A DNA stretch of 64,000 nucleotides. Source: Orbilia blumenaviensis. Lineage: Eukaryota; Ascomycota; Orbiliomycetes; Orbiliales; Orbiliaceae. Position 1 is the stretch's first letter; every line of letters begins with the position of its first letter. The notes beneath the pieces were generated by a model. That model was given only the letters and a program-made list of their open reading frames with translations, had not been told where the DNA came from and made no database searches. Below are positions 48,411 through 60,351 of this stretch, in pieces. The position numbers were made by a program, and so were the translations under genes. Where the stretch lies: the NCBI GenBank assembly GCA_036872755.1, contig JAVHNS010000011.1, forward strand, positions 1,364,001 to 1,428,000, written 5' to 3'.

Positions 48411-50402
48411 ATGTTTGGGCTAGGACACCGCCGCGATGTGCCGCTCATCACGGGGAACTCTAAAATAAACTATTTTGACGTGCTCAGCTTCCCAGAAGGC
48501 GAAAGTCCCCCAGACAAACTCGAAGTCGAAAAAGCGTACCATGGGATCCTCAACCGGTTCTTGAAAGAGCGTGAAAGGCTGAACATGTATGGGAATATCC
48601 AAAGAATTGCCAATCTTGATCAGGAGATAAGGAAGCTGAAAGAAGCCCGGGTCTTTTTCACCCAGAATGATCCAGGTGGTTCCATTTTTCGAGAATGGCA
48701 GGCAAAAAGAACCCCACGGCGTCGACGCCGAACTAGTTCTAGGAGATCCCCTCATGTTTCAAGCCCTAGGATTTCGACCGAACCTTTGAGATTCAGGATG
48801 CCTGAGATACAAACCACCCAGAAGCCGGATAACACCGTTTTTCAAAGTGAAGCTGAAGGAAAGGGAAAGAAAGTCGAGTTCAAGATCTCTAAGGATAAAA
48901 ACGTTTTTCGCATAAGCAATGGGATGGCTGATTCTCCTAGTGAAAGAAGAAGGGTCAGGAAACTAATCCCAGAAAACCCGTATGCGACACCTACGGCAGA
49001 ATATACCAGTGTCATTGATCCGGACATCTGGGGAGAGTTGGGGCTGTCGCCGCCCTCGCAGGAAGCCATAGATCGATGCTCTGGGCACCTCTCTCCTCTG
49101 CTGGATCAAATAGAGCACGGATTACCACTGCTGGGGGAGCCACCTAAGTCCCCAGATGCGCCATTTGGCAACGACGTCGGGATTGGCCGTAGCACGGAAA
49201 GGGAGCCTAGAAGTACAATCCGTTACCGGCCCACGAATACTGTATCAGAATGGGTGGACGAGCAAACGAATAAAGATCTTAAACGTCGACTTGGTACCTG
49301 GAAAACTCTCGTTAAATCAGGTAAATTAACAAGCCAGCAGATTATTAGGCGGATGGAGGAGGAAGAACGGAAATTCAGTCAAGAGGCCAACTTGGACACT
49401 CAATTCCAGGCTCTCAACAAAGTTCCTCGAGTACCATGGCAAGAGATAGCACGTCAGCGAGCCCTAAAAGCACATGAAAGTTATAGAGAACTGCACCAAA
49501 TGCTATCCGAAGGTGTGGGTCGTGAGGTTAAAATGGAAGCCCAGCTTCGCAAACTCAATCTCGAAACCCCTGTTTGGTTAAAGTCGAGTGCCGATATTTC
49601 TTACTGGGCCCCTGGGATTATGAACTCAGAAGACAGGTACATACAAGCAGAGTTGGATGAGTTGGAAGGAAACGTAAACTGGGAAGAAGTCGTACCCGGG
49701 GCCAAATGGCCCAAACCACCAACGTCCGCAGAGATTGCGGAGAATGATAAGCGACTCGACGAAATAGAGGCGAGTTTCATGACAACATCGGGAGCAGCTG
49801 AGGTTAATGGAAAGGAAGTCGAAATGAGCGAAGAAGACCAGTTGAGACTACTGGTTAAAGAAACAGAACCAAATTTGTGGTGGCTGGGTTGTCAGAGATC
49901 CTGGCTCTGGAAGCTCTTTTTTGGAAAAGACGAACGCCTCATTGATGGCCGAGAGATAGCAGCAACTGTCCCAAAGAGATTCCGATTCAAACCAAGTGTC
50001 TACAGATACAACGACAACTTGAAACTCGAGCATGTGTGCACGCCAGGGGAGTCATATTTTGAACACCTCTATTTTTCAGATGAGGGTTTTATTTGGCCAG
50101 AATCTCTACCAAAGCCCCCGGGTAGGTCCGCAAGGGACCGACTGATAATGGAATTACAAGAAAATGACGCTCTGAGGGCACGAGACGGGCTGCCGATTCC
50201 TGAACCGATCCCGGGCGTCACGCCAACCAGCCTACCATATAACCCTGACCTCTTTAATCCTCCGCCAAAGTCGCGCGAACGGCTCAATAATGCCGTGAAT
50301 GAAACGGTACTACCACGGGCGGAATGGCCCATTAAAAGATTAAAGATTCAAGATTTCGAACGTGCAAATAGAGGAGAGCTTAACGCAGCCGGGCCACAAT
50401 AG
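48411..50402 (+). CDS. Large hypothetical protein with a J-domain-like N-terminus
   Basis: A single-exon gene of 663 residues, starting at an ATG in the context AACGATG. I recognise no family. Residues about 20-95 vaguely follow the helix order of a J domain: NYFDVLSF, EVEKAYHGILNRF, then IRKLKEARVFFTQNDPG with FREW. The HPD tripeptide is absent, so it would not stimulate Hsp70 in the normal way. An Arg-rich patch (about 104-115, TPRRRRRTSSRR) could bind nucleic acid or target the nucleus. The rest is charged and Trp/Pro-rich, with WVDEQTNKDLKRRLGTWKTL, PWQEIARQRALKAHESYREL, NLWWLGCQRSWLWKLFFG and FKPSVYRYNDNLKLEHVC. No signal or membrane segment is seen. The even composition across 2 kb makes it a real gene; its function cannot be read from the sequence. 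Confidence 0.8.
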   Translation: MFGLGHRRDVPLITGNSKINYFDVLSFPEGESPPDKLEVEKAYHGILNRFLKERERLNMYGNIQRIANLDQEIRKLKEARVFFTQNDPGGSIFREWQAKRTPRRRRRTSSRRSPHVSSPRISTEPLRFRMPEIQTTQKPDNTVFQSEAEGKGKKVEFKISKDKNVFRISNGMADSPSERRRVRKLIPENPYATPTAEYTSVIDPDIWGELGLSPPSQEAIDRCSGHLSPLLDQIEHGLPLLGEPPKSPDAPFGNDVGIGRSTEREPRSTIRYRPTNTVSEWVDEQTNKDLKRRLGTWKTLVKSGKLTSQQIIRRMEEEERKFSQEANLDTQFQALNKVPRVPWQEIARQRALKAHESYRELHQMLSEGVGREVKMEAQLRKLNLETPVWLKSSADISYWAPGIMNSEDRYIQAELDELEGNVNWEEVVPGAKWPKPPTSAEIAENDKRLDEIEASFMTTSGAAEVNGKEVEMSEEDQLRLLVKETEPNLWWLGCQRSWLWKLFFGKDERLIDGREIAATVPKRFRFKPSVYRYNDNLKLEHVCTPGESYFEHLYFSDEGFIWPESLPKPPGRSARDRLIMELQENDALRARDGLPIPEPIPGVTPTSLPYNPDLFNPPPKSRERLNNAVNETVLPRAEWPIKRLKIQDFERANRGELNAAGPQ

Positions 50403-53400
50403 CCACATTAACAGTCTTCTACGAATATATGCGCTAATGGAATAGCAGTAATTGGTTGGCTGCTTAAATGAGTATGATACCGTTGGCGGATTAATATGGA
50501 TATAACGAAGATAGACAGAGTAGAACGTCAAACTAGATGAACAGAACTGAGTTACCAGCCATGATGGCTTTTGCCAACACCCAGCTGAACGTAGGGGGCA
50601 CGGTATCTATAAGTGATATATGAGTATTGGTACTGAAATAGTATTATATGACGTGATGCCGGCTATAAAGGACGTATGATGGGCGCCAACAGCATCGTAC
50701 ATGCATGTGCCAAAATTAGTTCGTGCTCGATGAATATTTATTCTGATAAGGGCCCTCAGTGGTCTCGTAAACCAGCCTCAGCGAAGCAGAACACTTCGTT
50801 AGAGCCCTCGGCGTACTAAATTAATATCTATATTATGTATAACGAAGTACTCAAATATAATTCCAGCCATCCGGGTTAAGGGTACAGCTGCTGTGATGAT
50901 ATACTATCACAGACTTCGAATTCCAGTTAGTCTGTAATCTGGCATTTGTCAGCCTCGTAGATTGTTTTTCCGTCACATGCAAAGCCAATACTTTTGAAGC
51001 GATGCGGAAGAAGCCAAATCAGCTACCGGACAGCACAGTAATAGCTTCGAACCGAAAGGTAGAGGGTGGCGCCTAGGATCGGTAGGAAGCCATGACCAGA
51101 TTTAGTGATTTGGTCGTACGAATTATGTTGGAATTTAAATTACTGACATGGCTAATTCGGCCCTCCTATTTCCTGAAGCTTGTCCTACAGCTGCCTAGTC
51201 TGAAGGCTAATGCGCCTACCCGTCGGCTCTGCAACCGCGATCTGGGTTAACCTAGCTTGGTATGGTGATCTATTGGTTATTGTGTGATGATAGTGGGGAG
51301 GACCGGCGGCAACCCTTTTTTGATTTCAATACAGCTGCATGCAAGAGGATATTTAACACATTTAATTTCCTCCGAACTTCTCCATATGCTTGCCTAACGC
51401 CACCAGCCGATGGTAAATTCTGTTTGTATTGGTCGAAAAGTCGACTAGTCTTTCGACTAGAGAGTTATAGCGCAGCATGCAGCGCCTCAGAGTGCGTAAG
51501 TCTTACTTATGTTGCACAAGAACTGCCTGCTGGCCGGAGTATTGTCCTATATTTGGCGAACGCAGAAAAATTTAAAGCATAGCTTTTGGCCGGCTCCAAG
51601 TACGTGCTCGGACGAGTATTGCTTCTTAATACAAAAACGACTAGATGGACATTTTGATGTGTTAGACCACCGAGATATAGTGATCTGAACGACTGTTCGA
51701 GTTTAATCGCTTCCCATATCTATGGAACTCCTAAGCCCACCGCAGTTGTATTATACGATCACTTGTTTAGTAGCTTTTTAAAATATTTAAAATTTAAAAT
51801 TTGCATATATGAGCGATGGTAAAATAACTGCGCTACCTATGCCCACGCGAAAGAATGACTTTATCTATTTGGTTGATTTGGCACAATGTTGATAATGTGG
51901 GTTCCTCTAGCTAGTGCACCATTTCGAATTAATCGAAATGCCATCGATTGTATATTGTCCCGATACCAGACTGGGCGTTGTATTTGCCTGGTAAATTTAA
52001 TCGATCGGTAGGCGGAATATGAATTACAACATGAGTAGTAAGTTTACTTCTAAGTACTTGATATAGCTAGTAATTTGGTTTCGAGTCCCTGTCCATAAGA
52101 TTTACACCAGGCATATCGATTTAAAAGCCTAGGAGACTTAGATCCGGTGTTCCCTCGTATGCATCAGCTAGCCCTGCAAACAGCCAACTCGCTAGCTTGA
52201 CGGGTAGCAATGGGACGGACAACCCTGCGACTAGCAATCTGTAATGCAGGTTAGAATCCAGGCGAATGGCTCTCATCTATGCAAGCTGCAAGTTAGGTGC
52301 AGACGAATAAATGTGATGATCGCTTCAAAACCTAGCTAGTGTGCTCTCGGGTTCAAACCTCAAGCTTAGTTCATTGAACAATATGCAACATAGAGCTCTT
52401 CCTAAATGATCAATCTGACTGATTCGTGACCAGACAGGGTATGAACTAGTCTATGCTAGCCCGAGAATAATTTGTGCCACGCTACAATGTCAGAATTATA
52501 AGAGTAATGTCCCAAAAATGAAATTCAAATTTTGGTTGAGTTCTGCAGCACGAAAAAGCTACAGCCTCCTTTGTTTTTGATCCCCAAATACAACAGTAAA
52601 CACATCGAACTCATGTAAGTTTTGAAAGAGCTCGAGTTGCGGTTGGGCCACCAACATGTCTAGCTTTTCGATATCAACTTAGGTACGTCTATCATGCAGA
52701 AACTGCTACACCAATTCTCCAAATGGTATGGGACAACAGAGCTTAATCTTACAAAAAAAATTTAGGAATAGTGAAAACTTTGAACCCGTTTTTATCTCAA
52801 GTGTGTGCCGAAAACCTTTCTCTTGGGCTATATTCTCTGCAACGTGGTACTCGTACATGTTATCTCGCTTGACCAGATATTCCCATCCTTGCTTTAGGCT
52901 TCCTCAGCTTCCATCTTTCTAACGATCGAAAACCCTAGCTAGCACCCCCTTTCCTAGGTTCTAACATCGATCACAAAGTTAACAGAAGTAGGAAGAAAAG
53001 ATGATCGTCCTCGCTAAGTCCCATGACAGTTGTCGGTCTGACCCTCTAGCTTCGAACCGTGCCATTCGCTTAAGTCCCGCTGGCGAGTGTATCTGGGTTA
53101 CAGCCGATAAGGAAGAAGCCGGACGATATAGCCCAGGCTTTGTAAACTCGTACAACGTAGCCTTAACCCACTGAGTTACGAGCTCAAGTAAGGGAGATGT
53201 ATGGACTGTGCATAACACACTCCATCGTGGAGATAAAGATATATAGCCAAGGTGGATCCATGGAAAGATTTTTCCCTTGTGGTTGTTTGAATTCCTCGAT
53301 TATCACTACCCAAGCACAAGCCCAAAATAGTACATGGCCTTGACCATCCCACATATCTAAAAAGGTTCTTTTGAGGCTCTGGATTCACCACCGATATTTT

Positions 53401-53692
53401 CGTTAAGGCTGGACTCTCAGTAGCTGGTAGGTCTATAGGGGAGGATTCCATTAACCCCAATACGACAATTATATTACTCGTTTTCTGGATTGATATACAT
53501 ATTAGTTTTATAAAGGCTAGTCCTGGCAAGTTTAACCTACTGTAGTAGTTATCGTTTTAACCTTGTTATTATATGAGTGTATTTCTCTCTTCCCTCTACT
53601 ACAGCTTTATGTTTATCTCTTCTACGACCTTAGAAGAACACGGATACCTATTCGTTCGACTCTACATGCCATAGCCGAACAACTTCTACGAA
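50403..53692. other. Gene-poor intergenic region, 3.3 kb
   Basis: No convincing gene between the 663-residue unknown gene and the rhodopsin-domain gene. The sequence is AT-rich with scattered short frames. On the minus strand, about 53048-53181 shows sequences reminiscent of polymerase III internal promoter boxes (see findings). Confidence 0.5.
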
Positions 53693-55200
53693 ATGAATAT
53701 TGTTGAGTATACTGTAAGTAGTTCAAACCTTTTAACTGATCATATAATCTCTTACTGAAAACGGGTTTGCTGAACCTATAATAGGCCTGCTTCATTTCTT
53801 TATTTATCATTTCATTTATTGCGACTGCCACTCGCGCGTATACCCGTAAGAAAATTAACCGCGGGCTTCATACCGAAGACGTAAGCTCAACTAGACAATA
53901 TCCAAAAACACACATACACTTAGGTGTGTTGCATTTCAATGCCATTAATTAACGAAATACTTGCTATAGTGGCTCACAATAGTCGGCTGCGCTGTCCTCC
54001 TCATCCAAATGGTACTCTCATGCCTATTCACTCCTCAGTATACTTTCCTAGTCAGCACACCACCGGAAAAGCTATTCAGTACATTCGGCTCTCTGGCAGG
54101 TCTTAATGCTTATATCAAGCGTACACTTGAATACCATGTTGGCAGCCATCTCGGATTCTTGACCTCCCTCTGGTTGATCAAGTTCTCTTTCTTATTCTTT
54201 TACAAACGATTGGCGGAGGGGAGGGCCTGGAGTAAGCTATGGATCTTTACGTTTCTATTTTGCGTACTGAGCTATATTGGTAACGTAATTGGGTACTTCT
54301 TTGTGTGTATCCCATTAAGTACTTACTTTGATGGTAAGCTTTCGAATATCCTATGAATTTCATATGTCCGCGGTCGCAGACAAGCAAAAATCTAACGATT
54401 TTAATATCAATAGGCACATGCGCAACAGAAACTGGGAGGAGTAATGCCTCTCTTTATGGGGCGACCGCAACCGACATCATTAGCGATCTTTTGAGTAGGT
54501 TCCATCAATGTGGGGTTTCATCCTCAAGACTTCGGGTTTAGACTCACGTAGGTTTCAACTATATATAGTAATGGCCATTCCTCTCCGCCTGGTCCGTCAG
54601 CTACGTATGTCAGTCCTCCAGAAGCTTGGCCTAGCTTTCCTATTCTGTCTCGGTTTCATTGTCGTAATTCTCTCTCTGGCCCGTACTATACGAATCAACG
54701 CTGGTGGGTCGGGCGCATACCCCCAATCCGATCCACGGTGGGTAGCACTATGGAGCATCGCTGAACAGACGACCGCAATTATCGTCTGCTGTTTGCCCGC
54801 TATTAGAAAACTCTTCAACGCACAGAAGGAGAAGAGAGCAGGAGCAACAGCGGCCCCTGGGTCTGGTAGCGCTCATGGAACAAGATCTGTTGTGGAGACA
54901 ATTTCTGGTGGTAGGAATATAGGAAAGAGATGGTCTCTGAGGAGGTGGTCTCGAAAGTATGGGTTGAGGACTATGGAGTCGTCGGCAAATAGAACGAGGA
55001 CTGATAGTATGGTTGAGTTGGAGGACGGGGCATCAATTACTTATGCGCAGATGCCATCGTCGCCGCAGTGGCCAGTATCGCCACGAAAGCCCGAAAGCTT
55101 GCTAACGAAGGTGCGGACTGAGAGTTTTGACGGACAAGGAGGACTGGGGCCTAGAGGGGTCATTCCCAGCCCGTCTAGCTCTTGGAGGGGGAAGCCTTAA
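53693..55200 (+). CDS. Fungal rhodopsin-domain integral membrane protein
   Basis: Member of the fungal rhodopsin-domain family of seven-helix membrane proteins (PTH11-like body, no CFEM domain seen). Five exons: 53693-53713, 53785-53880, 53970-54333, 54414-54494 and 54569-55200, 397 residues. Exon 1 codes only MNIVEYT. Exon 2 gives helix 1 (ACFISLFIISFIATATRAY) and the conserved loop TRKKINRGLHTEDW. Exon 3 holds LTIVGCAVLLIQMVLSCLF, SLWLIKFSFLFFYKRL and IFTFLFCVLSYIGNVIGYFF. Exon 4 matches the usual Cys-containing loop (GTCATETGRSNASLY) and ATDIISDLLIMAIPLRLVR follows. Exon 5 adds LGLAFLFCLGFIVVILSLAR and ALWSIAEQTTAIIVCCLPAI, then a Ser-rich cytoplasmic tail of about 120 residues. The order of motifs supports every join. 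Such proteins are suspected receptors; ligand and role are unknown. Confidence 0.87.
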
Positions 55201-55977
55201 CTGTTCCACCCGGGGGATTTAGGGTAAGACCCATAGAAACTGCCTTGTAATACGCCCCACGATGCAAGACGAATTCACGAAGCGGGACGTTTTTTGATAT
55301 CATTCCTTTTTTTTTTTTTTTTTTTTGACATTTATCAGAGCTAAGTCGACCGTATCTTAGCCAGATCTGCGTACCTCAGTACTTGAGGATCTTGTATGTA
55401 GTCAGCGTAAGCCTATAACGTCGAATTATCATTACCAAGCCGATTACCTCACATTAATTTAATATTCGAGAATCTCTAGTATGCGTCGTTGAGGCTGTAT
55501 ACGTTCAAAAAAATGTCAAAAGGTGTAAGCGTTTAGTAAACCCCTTAATATATTTTATGTCAGCCATAGTATGGGTCCCAGCGGCTTACGATATGCTATT
55601 GTGTCAAACCTGACGCTCCGCCAATTTATGCTAGTGCAAGTGTGCGCTTCCAGCTGGCTAAAACCATATCTTAGATTCTGAGTTCATGGGGTGTCAGCCC
55701 TGAATTCATGTAGTTCATCCGTCTTATGCCTTAGACATATAGATTGGGTAGATAGATACTCATTATATACATTTGGAGTAATAGCAAAACACCGAACGTA
55801 ACCCAATCAGGTGGCCATAATCATAGGACTAGTATGGTATATTACGAAGCTGCAAAACATTGATTAGTTAGATGGAAAAGATAACAACTCTCCAAAAAGC
55901 CTCCCTTGGATACAAATCAAACGCCGCCTGATACACCTCCCAAAATACATATACATACAAGTAAGACGATCTGAGTA
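55201..55977. other. Convergent intergenic spacer
   Basis: Tail-to-tail spacer between the rhodopsin-domain gene and the Zn2Cys6 gene. Contains a 20-nt poly-T (55307-55326). No gene seen. Confidence 0.6.
55307..55326. repeat. Poly-T tract, 20 nt
   Basis: An uninterrupted run of 20 T residues about 110 nt past the stop codon of the rhodopsin-domain gene. Confidence 0.85.
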
Positions 55978-58596
55978 CTATGCCAACAACCGACTCCAGT
56001 CCTCTGGTGTCATATTCTGTTCACTCATGCTCATTAATTCGGCAAAGAATGCCTCTGAGAACGGATCAACCAGGTGCCCAAATTCAAGTTCGGGGTTGTA
56101 GTTTTCAGGGTTGTAGAAGTCGTAGTCCATATTTGAATTCATGTTCTGTCCCATCGTCGATGGTTGACAAGAGGAAAGATTATGCGTAATAGGTTTAAAG
56201 GCCGTATCGCTGGCATAACTATAGTTATTCATCGAGCTCGACGTAGGCTGGGTCGATACCATTGTGTTTAAGTTATCAGGGGAAGCACTAGTTCCGGCCG
56301 AAGCGTTGTACCCGCCATTATCATAATTTGTATCCATTTGCATTGCCGTATCCGCCGAAAACAGCGAACTGGGCAGATTCGTCGTAGAACTCAGTGGTTT
56401 TTGGTTAGTAGGCGACTTTGGCGTTGGGGTAACACTCGAAGGGTCAAGGAATGCTTGAAGCTTCCTCATTGCCTCGCTGTTCTTCATATGCAAACTGTTG
56501 ATAGGGCCATTAATATCATCTCGGTCGAGGCACCGTAAGCTGGCTTTCAGAGTATCGAATGCTTCCTTAGCTTCGAGCGCTCGGGCTGATTCTTTGCCCT
56601 TGTGTGCCCTCGAGTAACTTGCAAGCGCAACAGCACATGTGAGTAGAATCATGGAGATCGTCCCGCAAGTCAACTGCTTAAGGGCTTCCTGGCCTTCATA
56701 GCATAGCCGGGTAACCGTTAGAGCGGATGCAAACACCTCTTCTTGTGCTTGTAACCGAATGGTGGTATCCTGATGATGGAGGAAACTCCTGAAGAGCATC
56801 ATTTTTGCGCTCTGGAATTTTAGAGCAAGATACAAACCAGGTGCGTGAGCAACAGGGTCCGAGAGGTCTGGTGGAAGCTCTTTAGCGAGATCATTGAGTT
56901 CTTCGTTTAATTTAGACCCAATATGTTCTGGCGGCGGCCGGAAAGGATTCCTGGTTGTCGCAGCGTAGAACGACGGGAGATCCTTCTGAGCTGGTTTCTG
57001 AAGCTTCGAGGTAATCTTGCCGGTTATCTCGGCCAATTTAATCTTTGCTTTCCAAAAATCAGGTTGCCAGCGAGGGGGTTGCACACTCTTTGGTTTGTAT
57101 GTGAAGGTTGGCCAGGGGGTATTGCAATCCTAAAGAAGATCTGTTAGAATATTACACAGGATGATTCGTATCAGGGGGTCTTCGTGTACCTTGTCCCTTA
57201 TAGCTAGGGGGCGGCCAGTTGCCAGGGAGTACCATCGGTCATAGCACTACCCACAAGTGCTTGTTAGTATTGAGACAATTCCAGGGCATAAAAGAGCAAA
57301 TGTAAGCTTACATATACTTCCCACCATATCATTCTTGCCTTATCTACCCCAACCTCATCAAGACTCTGAAATATCGCAGAGTTGGAAACATGAAGACCCA
57401 GCGCCTGTGCAACTCGAGCAGCAGCGCCAGAACAAAGGTAACCTAGAAAGATTTTAAAAAGTCAGAGTTTCACAACCACGACTCACTAGGACAATTAGAA
57501 TGACAAACCTTCATCCAGCCTCCCAGTTGTAGTCAAAAAGGAAACCTCCATGAGGATCGTATCCAGAGTCTCAATCGACAGCTGCGACCATAATAATCTC
57601 AGCGCCGGTTTGACGACGAGATAAGCCGAAAATGCCTTGAAGCTATCTGGGTACATCCCAGACAGAAGTGCTAGGTATAATCCTAAGGTTGAGGCTGTAG
57701 CTGGGACCGTAGGGACCTCACCAGGCACCTGTGATGAATAAACCTGATTGAATGTACCCATAAGATCGTCGAGGAATGTATAACGTTTGCGTAGGAAGGC
57801 GGCTCGAACAAAGGCTGACAGATACTGAAGGGCATCTTCTTTGGGGAAGAATTTAACGGGTGGTAGCTCGTCCTTAAGAAGACTAGGTAGATAGCTCAAA
57901 TGTTGAGGTTGCCATGTGATTTCCCAGACCCCAAATCCACCACCGCTTGGTTTCGTTTTAGGTTGAGGAGGCTAGATAGACGCGGCTTAGCAATACATTC
58001 CTATGGCAAGAGGACATAGGACTAGCGCACCGTTACTCTGTCTCTATTTTCAGACGATATTGTTGACGGCGTCGCGGGCTCACTACGAGAGCTCAATGAC
58101 ACCGGTGTACCAGGGCTTAGAGCCGGTGTAGTGCTGGATATCGACATTCCACTGCCCCCATTACTAGTTTGCCTCGTCAATAGAGTTTCTAGGTGCGCGA
58201 TTCTGTCTTTCAAGGCCTGGAGGTCGGAAGATTCTAGGGTAGAGCTTGAGGGATATGCGATATCATCCTCAGCAGACGTGCAGTCGACTCCATATCGAAC
58301 GCAATTTTGGCAAGGTCGGGTTCTATCGCACTACGGATACGACGGCAGTAGGTCAGGACGGCGAAGATCTATATGATATATAAAAAGAGAATCTATAAGA
58401 GCCTACTTTTATTTTCCTGAAATATTTCCACCATAGTCAGCATGGGTGCTAGATCTAGAGCTATCGAAAACGCTATACGGACTGCAAGGCTGTACCTTGA
58501 ATGGCATGACATGCATGCAGGAACCTTAATCCTACTACTCGTTGACTTCTTTTTCGTGATCCCCCCAGATTGTATTCGTTCGCGTTCAATCGCCAT
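55978..58596 (-). CDS. Zn2Cys6 fungal-type transcription factor
   Basis: A nuclear, sequence-specific regulator. Seven exons: 58596-58496, 58416-58407, 58330-58037, 57971-57509, 57442-57312, 57246-57190 and 57129-55978, 735 residues. The binuclear zinc cluster is CX2CX6CX5CX2CX6C (Cys 28, 31, 38, 44, 47, 54), built from exon 1 (ACMSCHS), a 10-nt micro-exon coding RKIK, and exon 3 (CDRTRPCQNCVRYGVDC). A short coiled coil follows (LQALKDRIAHLETLL). The fungal-specific middle homology region covers exons 4-6: YLCSGAAARVAQALGLHVSN, DKARMIWWEVYCYDRWYSL and ATGRPLAIRDKDCNTPWP. The C-terminal quarter is Asn/Ser/Tyr-rich and ends acidic, a likely activation region (FFAELMSMSEQNMTPEDW). The micro-exon is the only reading that gives both correct cysteine spacing and open frame. 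Target genes are unknown. Confidence 0.92.
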
Positions 58597-59502
58597 AGTA
58601 CAGAGCGCTGCAGCGTCGTTCGCTGACCGGAAAGACGGGGGACCTTGTCCTATTTGTATTGATATTGGCGACCCTTCCCACAAAATAAAAAAAAGGCTAG
58701 CAAGATAGGAAGAAAGCGGAATTTCTTCAAGGCGAAAATTCGAAAATCGGAAAATGATTCCAAATAAAAGATGAATTATCTGTTCGCGACCAGCTGAAAT
58801 ACTGCAGCTAAACTATGCTGACATAATATCAAATATTGCAATGGATGAGTAGGAATCGGGGGGCTTATTGTCTCCGCTGCGCTCCCACTTGTCCGTTTAG
58901 AAAACAGTTAATCGATGCCCCAGGTTGACAGGGGATGTGGAGTTAACAAGATGCATTACTAATGCAAGTAGCGAACTAAGACCTAATGGTTGAACTCAGA
59001 TATTGTGCCTCGGCTCATGTTCGTGCTGGGGACAGCTCCAACACATCCTATCGCATCGGTGGCCGTTTCTTATTTTGAGACAGCCTTACGATTCACGTAG
59101 TACGTATGCATATACGAACACCTGCTTGAAATTGTAGATATTGAAACGATCCCCCCCCCTGAAGGTGGTCGTACTTGTGCTTCATCTGACATCCTGTGAA
59201 ACGCTGTCCGCGGCGTCCGCTGACTCTTCATCGGAGAGCCGTGTTGGGAATCTCCAAATCTATAAAAACGGGTTCAGGGTCCGTTTGGATGATTAGACGA
59301 GCTGTTGAGCCCAACGCACAATATCCAACAAAAACCCCTAAATCGTACTGTTTGTCTGATTCGATTACTCAAGCTAAAAATGTGAGCACGCAGCGACATC
59401 CCAGAAGCAAATGTACCCGCCTCGAAATGGCGACGCCCCCGGTCATAAAACAAATAGTTAATGGATTATATAATAGAATAAGGCGGCTATAAAATTATCA
59501 TC
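58597..59502. other. Divergent intergenic region
   Basis: Shared upstream region of the Zn2Cys6 gene (minus) and the small mitochondrial protein gene (plus), 906 nt. A 9-nt poly-C lies near 59151. A plus-strand open frame at 59196-59492 looks random. Confidence 0.5.
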
Positions 59503-59892
59503 ATGGCCAGTCTGCTCAGGACCATCGGGCCACCTCGGCTACAACCCCGCATTTCGGCTCTCCCCAGATCCCCCACACTCCGGAAACCGATTGCTCCGTT
59601 CCCCATTGTTCACATGCTCAAGCCGACGGCTCCCCAGAGAGCTTTCAGCTCACAGAGACCGATGCCGAACCCGAATCAAGGTCAAGAAGTCAGTCATGAG
59701 ATGCCAAAGGTAAACTGGAAGGACCTTGGAGCTTCGCGGACAGTTAAGATCGTCGTCATCGTAGCGCTAAGCATAGTCGGCACTATGGAAACTATATTCT
59801 ATTTCAAATTGTTTATGAGGAGATTCTTTCCAGACGAAGAAGCACCTGTAACTGAGGATGTACCAGCAGTAGAGGATACAAAGAGTACATGA
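59503..59892 (+). CDS. Small mitochondrial single-pass membrane protein
   Basis: An intronless gene for 129 residues. The N-terminus (MASLLRTIGPPRLQPRISA) is rich in Arg, Ser and Pro with no acidic residue for over 50 positions, and includes QRAFSSQ, a typical mitochondrial presequence pattern with likely cleavage near residues 45-50. The mature part has VNWKDLGASRTVKI leading into one transmembrane helix (about residues 83-103, IVVIVALSIVGTMETIFYF), then a basic FMRRFF and an acidic tail (DEEAPVTEDVPAVEDT). It is probably an inner-membrane protein. Fungal genomes contain conserved small proteins with this layout and no assigned function; I cannot tie it to a named respiratory-chain factor. 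The stop is followed by AT-rich 3' sequence. Confidence 0.75.
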   Translation: MASLLRTIGPPRLQPRISALPRSPTLRKPIAPFPIVHMLKPTAPQRAFSSQRPMPNPNQGQEVSHEMPKVNWKDLGASRTVKIVVIVALSIVGTMETIFYFKLFMRRFFPDEEAPVTEDVPAVEDTKST

Positions 59893-60330
59893 GATCACTT
59901 GTCCTAGATACATCCCCCTTCCCTTCATAAGTTACCTAGAGAAAAAGACCTCTTTAGATTCAAAAGCGGTATTGCCTCTCTATCTACATGCTCTTATCTA
60001 CTTGTGTATTAATATATCCTTCTCCTCATCACTATAGACTTCTGGTTTCCTTGATTTGTATTATAGTATTTCGCCTAGATATCCTAGTTCCTCTTAAAAC
60101 CGCCAGACTTTCAGCAGGTAAATAGTGTTGTGCTTAATGGGCCGTGACTAAACATTCCACCTCTCCTAGATATACAAATAAGGGCTCTATTTAATCCGGG
60201 TACCTTAAAACTACTATAACTTACTAGACTCACCACGGAAAACCGTCGTGTGATAGATGCTACGAGGCTTGCGTTGGGGTGTCGTTCATGGGATTTAGAT
60301 TAGAACGCCAATTGCAAGCTCTGAACTCCC

Positions 60331-60351
60331 GCTCGCAGCTCGCAGCTCGCA
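60331..60351. repeat. Tandem repeat, 7-nt unit x3
   Basis: Unit GCTCGCA in three exact tandem copies. Confidence 0.9.

Noticed and set aside
51000..53060. A 13-mer (TAGCTTCGAACCG) shared by about 51044 and 53047 as a dispersed repeat
   Set aside because: A 13-nt match is expected by chance in a 64-kb window, and flanking sequence does not align.
59196..59492. Plus-strand frame of 98 codons just before the mitochondrial protein gene
   Set aside because: Basic, low-information sequence with no motif; it lies in the shared promoter region.
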